A stretch of DNA of 64,000 nucleotides. Source: Rhizobacter sp. OV335 (GTDB lineage: Bacteria; Pseudomonadota; Gammaproteobacteria; Burkholderiales; Burkholderiaceae_C). Both the position numbers and the translations under genes were made by a program. The DNA is taken from assembly GCF_900142965.1 (NCBI RefSeq), contig NZ_FRCQ01000022.1:62001-126000 (forward strand), in the 5' to 3' direction. Below, in pieces: positions 61,330 to 64,000 of this stretch; the first letter of the stretch is position 1, and each line of letters begins with the position of its first letter. The notes below the pieces were generated by a model. It was given only the letters and a program-made list of their open reading frames with translations. It did not search any database and was not told the origin of the DNA.

Positions 61330-61881
61330 TCACGACAGCAGCTGCTTGCGCGCCCGGTGCAGGCGCACGAACAGGTTGTCCTCGGTGATCGCCAGCGCCG
61401 CGCAGACCTGCTCGGTCGGCTGGTCGTGCAGCACGCGCAGCCGCATCACGTCGCGCAGCCCGGTCGGCAGCGCCTCGATGCGCGCGAGCATCCGGTCGAG
61501 CTGCTGGCGCTGCTCGGCGACCTCGTCCGGCCGGGCCTGCGGGCATTCGAGCGCCGCGGCGCCGACCGCCTCGCCGTCGTCATCCAGCCACTGCGCGTCC
61601 AGGCTGTCGTGCCCGGCGCGCTGGCGCACCAGGTCGACGATCTTGTTCTTCAGCACCGCCGTCAGCCACGAGCGCAGCGCGGCCCGCCCGCCGAAGCTGG
61701 CACGGCCGGAGATCACCGCCTCGAACACGTCGTGCACCACGTCCTCGGCCAGCATCGGGTCGTGCAGCTTGCGCTGCGCGAAGCGCACCAGGTAGCCGCG
61801 GTGCGAGACCATCTCCGACCAGGACACGGCGGCCGGCAGGAAGGCGGTCGTGGCGGCAGTGGCGTGGGCGTTGGCTTGCAT
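61330..61881 (-). CDS. RNA polymerase sigma factor, sigma-70 ECF type
   Basis: 183 residues; ATG at 61881 with AGGAG six bases before. Region 2: LVRFAQRKLHDPMLAEDVVHDVFEAVI; region 4: LPTGLRDVMRLRVLHDQPTEQVCAALAITEDNLFVRLHRARKQLL. No anti-sigma gene is adjacent: the next gene on that side is the CysB-like regulator and the other side is a divergent response regulator. The stimulus is unknown. Confidence 0.88.
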   Translation of the reverse strand: MQANAHATAATTAFLPAAVSWSEMVSHRGYLVRFAQRKLHDPMLAEDVVHDVFEAVISGRASFGGRAALRSWLTAVLKNKIVDLVRQRAGHDSLDAQWLDDDGEAVGAAALECPQARPDEVAEQRQQLDRMLARIEALPTGLRDVMRLRVLHDQPTEQVCAALAITEDNLFVRLHRARKQLLS

Positions 61882-62045
61882 GGAGGACTCCTGGGATCGG
61901 TCGTTGTCGATGGGGTGACTGTGGCCAGCGCACCTCGCGCCGCTGTCGCCGAACCTCACAGGAAGATCACATTTGCCTCAGGACGCGCTGTCCGGCGTGA
62001 TCGACGGCACGTAAGAAGCTTCCCGGCCCGCACGACAATGCCCCC

Positions 62046-62759
62046 ATGCCCGCCACCATCCTCGTCGCCGAAGACCAGACCGACATCCGCGATCTGATCG
62101 TGCTGAACCTCAGCAATTCGGGGTATGCCGTGACGGCCGTGGCCGACGGCATCGCGGCGCTGGCCAGCCAGAACGAGCAGGCGAGCGACCTGCTGATCCT
62201 CGACCTGATGATGCCGGGCCTGGACGGGCTGGAAGTCTGCAAGGCGCTGCGCGCGCGCGGCCGCAGCACGCCGATCCTGATGCTCACTGCCAAGGCGACC
62301 GAGCTCGACCGCGTGCTCGGGCTGGAGCTGGGCGCCGACGACTACCTGACCAAGCCGTTCTCGCTGGCCGAGCTGCTGGCGCGCGTGAAGGCGCTGCTGC
62401 GCCGGGCCGACCTGCTGCGCGCCGCCCAGGCCGGCGCGCAGGCCCAGGCCGGCACGCTGCGCAATGGCGACCTGGAGATCCTGCCGACCAAGCGCCAGGT
62501 GCGCTACCGCGGCGAGGAGATCGACTTCACCGCGCTCGAGTTCGACCTGCTGCTGCACTTCGCCAACCACCCGGGGCATGTGTTCTCGCGCGGGCAGTTG
62601 CTGAACGCGGTGTGGGGCTACACGCACGACGGCTACGAGCACACGGTGACGACGCACATCAATCGGCTGCGCGCCAAGCTCGAGGCCGACCCGATGCGCC
62701 CGCAGCTGATCCTCACCGTCCGCGGCGCCGGCTACAAGATGCGCGACGCCCCAGCATGA
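62046..62759 (+). CDS. OmpR/PhoB-family response regulator
   Basis: 237 residues. Receiver domain with acidic pocket at Glu9-Asp10 and phosphoacceptor Asp53 in LLILDLMMPG, Lys in YLTKPFSL; winged helix with DFTALEFDLLLHFANHPGHVFSRGQLLNAVWG. The stop overlaps the kinase start (ATGA). Divergent from the sigma-factor gene; the 164-base gap has no motif I can name. Confidence 0.93.
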   Translation: MPATILVAEDQTDIRDLIVLNLSNSGYAVTAVADGIAALASQNEQASDLLILDLMMPGLDGLEVCKALRARGRSTPILMLTAKATELDRVLGLELGADDYLTKPFSLAELLARVKALLRRADLLRAAQAGAQAQAGTLRNGDLEILPTKRQVRYRGEEIDFTALEFDLLLHFANHPGHVFSRGQLLNAVWGYTHDGYEHTVTTHINRLRAKLEADPMRPQLILTVRGAGYKMRDAPA

Positions 62760-64000
62760 GCGTCCGCCTCAAGATCGCGCTGACCATCCTCGCGACCGGC
62801 CTCGTCACCGCGCTCGCGGTGATCGCGACCGTGGCCTTCGCGTTCCAGCGCTTCGAGCACGAGACCACCTACCAGCGCGCGACGCTGTTCCTCGGCCGCG
62901 TCGTCGCGATGTACGACAACCTGTTCGAGATGCATGAACTGCACCCGCAGGACTTCGATGCCTTCCTGAAGAACCTGGTGCTGTTCGAGCCCGACACCCA
63001 GCTCTACCTGCTCGACATGCAGGGCACCGTGCTCGCGAGCACCGGCTCGGCGAAGCTCGCGCCCGGCTTCCGTGTCGCGATCGACCCGGTGCGGCAGGCG
63101 GTGTCGTCGCAGGGCTCGTCGTACGTGATGGGCGACGACCCCGAGCGCATGGATGCCGATGCGGTGATCGCCGCGCGGCCGATCGGCCGGCCGCAGATCC
63201 GCACCGGCGACAACCTCGCCGGCTACCTCTACCTGGTGGCGCACAAGGCCGACCTGCCGCCCGACCGCTGGCAGGTACTGAGCGCGAGCGTGGCGCGGCC
63301 GGCGCTCGGCGTGATCGCCGGCATCGTGATGCTGACGACGCTGCTCGCGGCGATGGTCATCGCATCGGTGACGCGCCCGCTGCGGCGGCTCACCGATGCG
63401 GTCGCGATGCTGTCCGAGAAAGGCCTGCAGCATGGCGCGGCCGATGCGCAGCCGCTGCTGCCGCCGGCCACCCCTGACGAGTTCGGGCAGCTGACGCGCG
63501 CCTTCGGCGCGATGCTCGCGACGCTGCAGCGGCAATGGAACGCGCTGAGCCGGCTCGATCACTTCCGGCGCGAGGCCGTCAGCAACCTGTCGCACGACCT
63601 GCGCTCGCCGCTGACCGCGACCGATGCCTGCCTCGAGACGCTGGAGGCGCGCTGGGTCGGCGACGCGGCGCGTGCCGAAGACCGCCGGCTGGTCGAGGTG
63701 GCGTTGCGCAACACGCGCAATGCGTCGCGGCTGGTGAAGGCACTGGGCGACCTCGCGACCCTCGACGAGCCGAGCTTCCAGCTGCGCGCCGAGCAGGTCG
63801 ATTTGCGCGAGTTGCTCAACGACATCCAGATGCGCTTCGCCGAGCGCGCGGCGCAGTCGGGTGTCGAGTTGCAGGCCGAGGTCGGCGACGCGCCGGTGCC
63901 GGCCGAGGTCGACGTCGAGCTCTTCGAGCGCGCGATCGCGAACCTGGTCGACAACGCGCTGAAGTTCTGTGGCCGCGGCTGCCGCGTGACCCTCGCGGCC
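62756..64000 (+). CDS. Sensor histidine kinase, cut by the window end
   Basis: At least 415 residues, no stop before base 64000. A membrane helix near 8-30, a periplasmic sensor region to about 175, a second helix near 182-204, a HAMP domain, then the dimerisation helix with His280 in SNLSHDLRSPLTA and an N-box ERAIANLVDNALKFCGRG near 400. The G-boxes lie outside. Partner of the response regulator before it. Signal unknown. Confidence 0.9.
   Translation, partial: MSVRLKIALTILATGLVTALAVIATVAFAFQRFEHETTYQRATLFLGRVVAMYDNLFEMHELHPQDFDAFLKNLVLFEPDTQLYLLDMQGTVLASTGSAKLAPGFRVAIDPVRQAVSSQGSSYVMGDDPERMDADAVIAARPIGRPQIRTGDNLAGYLYLVAHKADLPPDRWQVLSASVARPALGVIAGIVMLTTLLAAMVIASVTRPLRRLTDAVAMLSEKGLQHGAADAQPLLPPATPDEFGQLTRAFGAMLATLQRQWNALSRLDHFRREAVSNLSHDLRSPLTATDACLETLEARWVGDAARAEDRRLVEVALRNTRNASRLVKALGDLATLDEPSFQLRAEQVDLRELLNDIQMRFAERAAQSGVELQAEVGDAPVPAEVDVELFERAIANLVDNALKFCGRGCRVTLAA

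Noticed and set aside
1-64000. tRNA, rRNA, CRISPR array, prophage or toxin-antitoxin genes
   Set aside because: None seen on reading both strands; very small RNA genes could be missed without a covariance search.

Overview
The window is a very GC-rich, densely coded bacterial chromosome segment. Codon use, the gene families present (Bug/TctC-type binding proteins, SsuD and TauABCD systems, CysB-type regulator) and the TTCGACAGGCTCAG-type extragenic repeats fit a betaproteobacterium of the order Burkholderiales, perhaps near Rubrivivax, Leptothrix or Methylibium; the genus is a guess. No rRNA, tRNA, CRISPR array or prophage was seen.

The main theme is sulfur. Region by region: (1) 1-5900: the end of a GMC oxidoreductase, a GGDEF/EAL protein, and a TonB-dependent siderophore receptor with a Fur-box-like site. 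(2) 5.9-14.0 kb: a universal stress protein, then a divergent sulfur-scavenging operon with a DszC/SfnB-like flavin monooxygenase, MetN-MetI-MetQ, an NtaA/DszA-like LLM monooxygenase, an SsuA/SsuC-like pair and a second MetQ. (3) 14.1-17.2 kb: small housekeeping and hypothetical genes (GrpB family, FAH family, two GNATs, DUF1697, DUF2845). (4) 17.2-23.0 kb: acyl-CoA ligase, TctCBA transporter and a PanE-like reductase. (5) 23.2-24.9 kb: 1-Cys peroxiredoxin, small hydrolase and a TOBE/Mop protein. (6) 25.0-30.2 kb: GH18 chitinase, GH52 beta-xylosidase and an AraC regulator. (7) 30.2-32.5 kb: a polar amino-acid ABC transporter. (8) 32.6-39.4 kb: the most remarkable locus, a family 2A (SrpI-type) encapsulin operon made of rhodanese, serine acetyltransferase, encapsulin shell, cysteine desulfurase with a long disordered N-terminal cargo-loading extension, cystathionine beta-synthase-type enzyme and cystathionine gamma-lyase-type enzyme. 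(9) 39.5-46.8 kb: TauABC, a large secreted propeller/TPR-like protein, TauD and an IPNS-like oxygenase. (10) 47.0-48.6 kb: an IS110-family element inserted in an extragenic repeat. (11) 48.8-61.2 kb: ssuE-ssuA-ssuA-ssuD-VOC-ssuC-ssuB, a thioredoxin-like protein, two sulfate-binding proteins, cysTWA and a CysB/Cbl-type regulator. (12) 61.3-64.0 kb: an ECF-like sigma factor and a two-component system, cut at the window end.

Reading the upstream regions by eye gave a shared promoter layout before ten sulfur-related transcription units: an ATAAG/ATATG-like element, exactly 14 bases, TTCGTT, exactly 21 bases, then a -10 hexamer of the form TAnnnT. It precedes the DszC-like operon, the peroxiredoxin/Mop operon, the amino-acid transporter, the encapsulin operon, tauABC, tauD, ssu, both sulfate-binding proteins and the regulator itself. 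This ties the desulfurase nanocompartment to the same sulfur-starvation regulon as sulfonate, sulfate and sulfur-amino-acid uptake. At two genes (DszC-like and tauD) the -10 lies so close to the start codon that the messages should be nearly leaderless, and neither has a Shine-Dalgarno sequence.

Putting the parts together: organosulfur compounds and sulfate are imported (Tau, Ssu, Met-type, Cys transporters), sulfonates and sulfones are cleaved by flavin- or 2-oxoglutarate-dependent oxygenases, sulfur is assimilated into cysteine, and an encapsulated desulfurase probably removes sulfur from cysteine and holds it in the protein shell. All functional statements rest on motif recognition and family knowledge; no database search was run.
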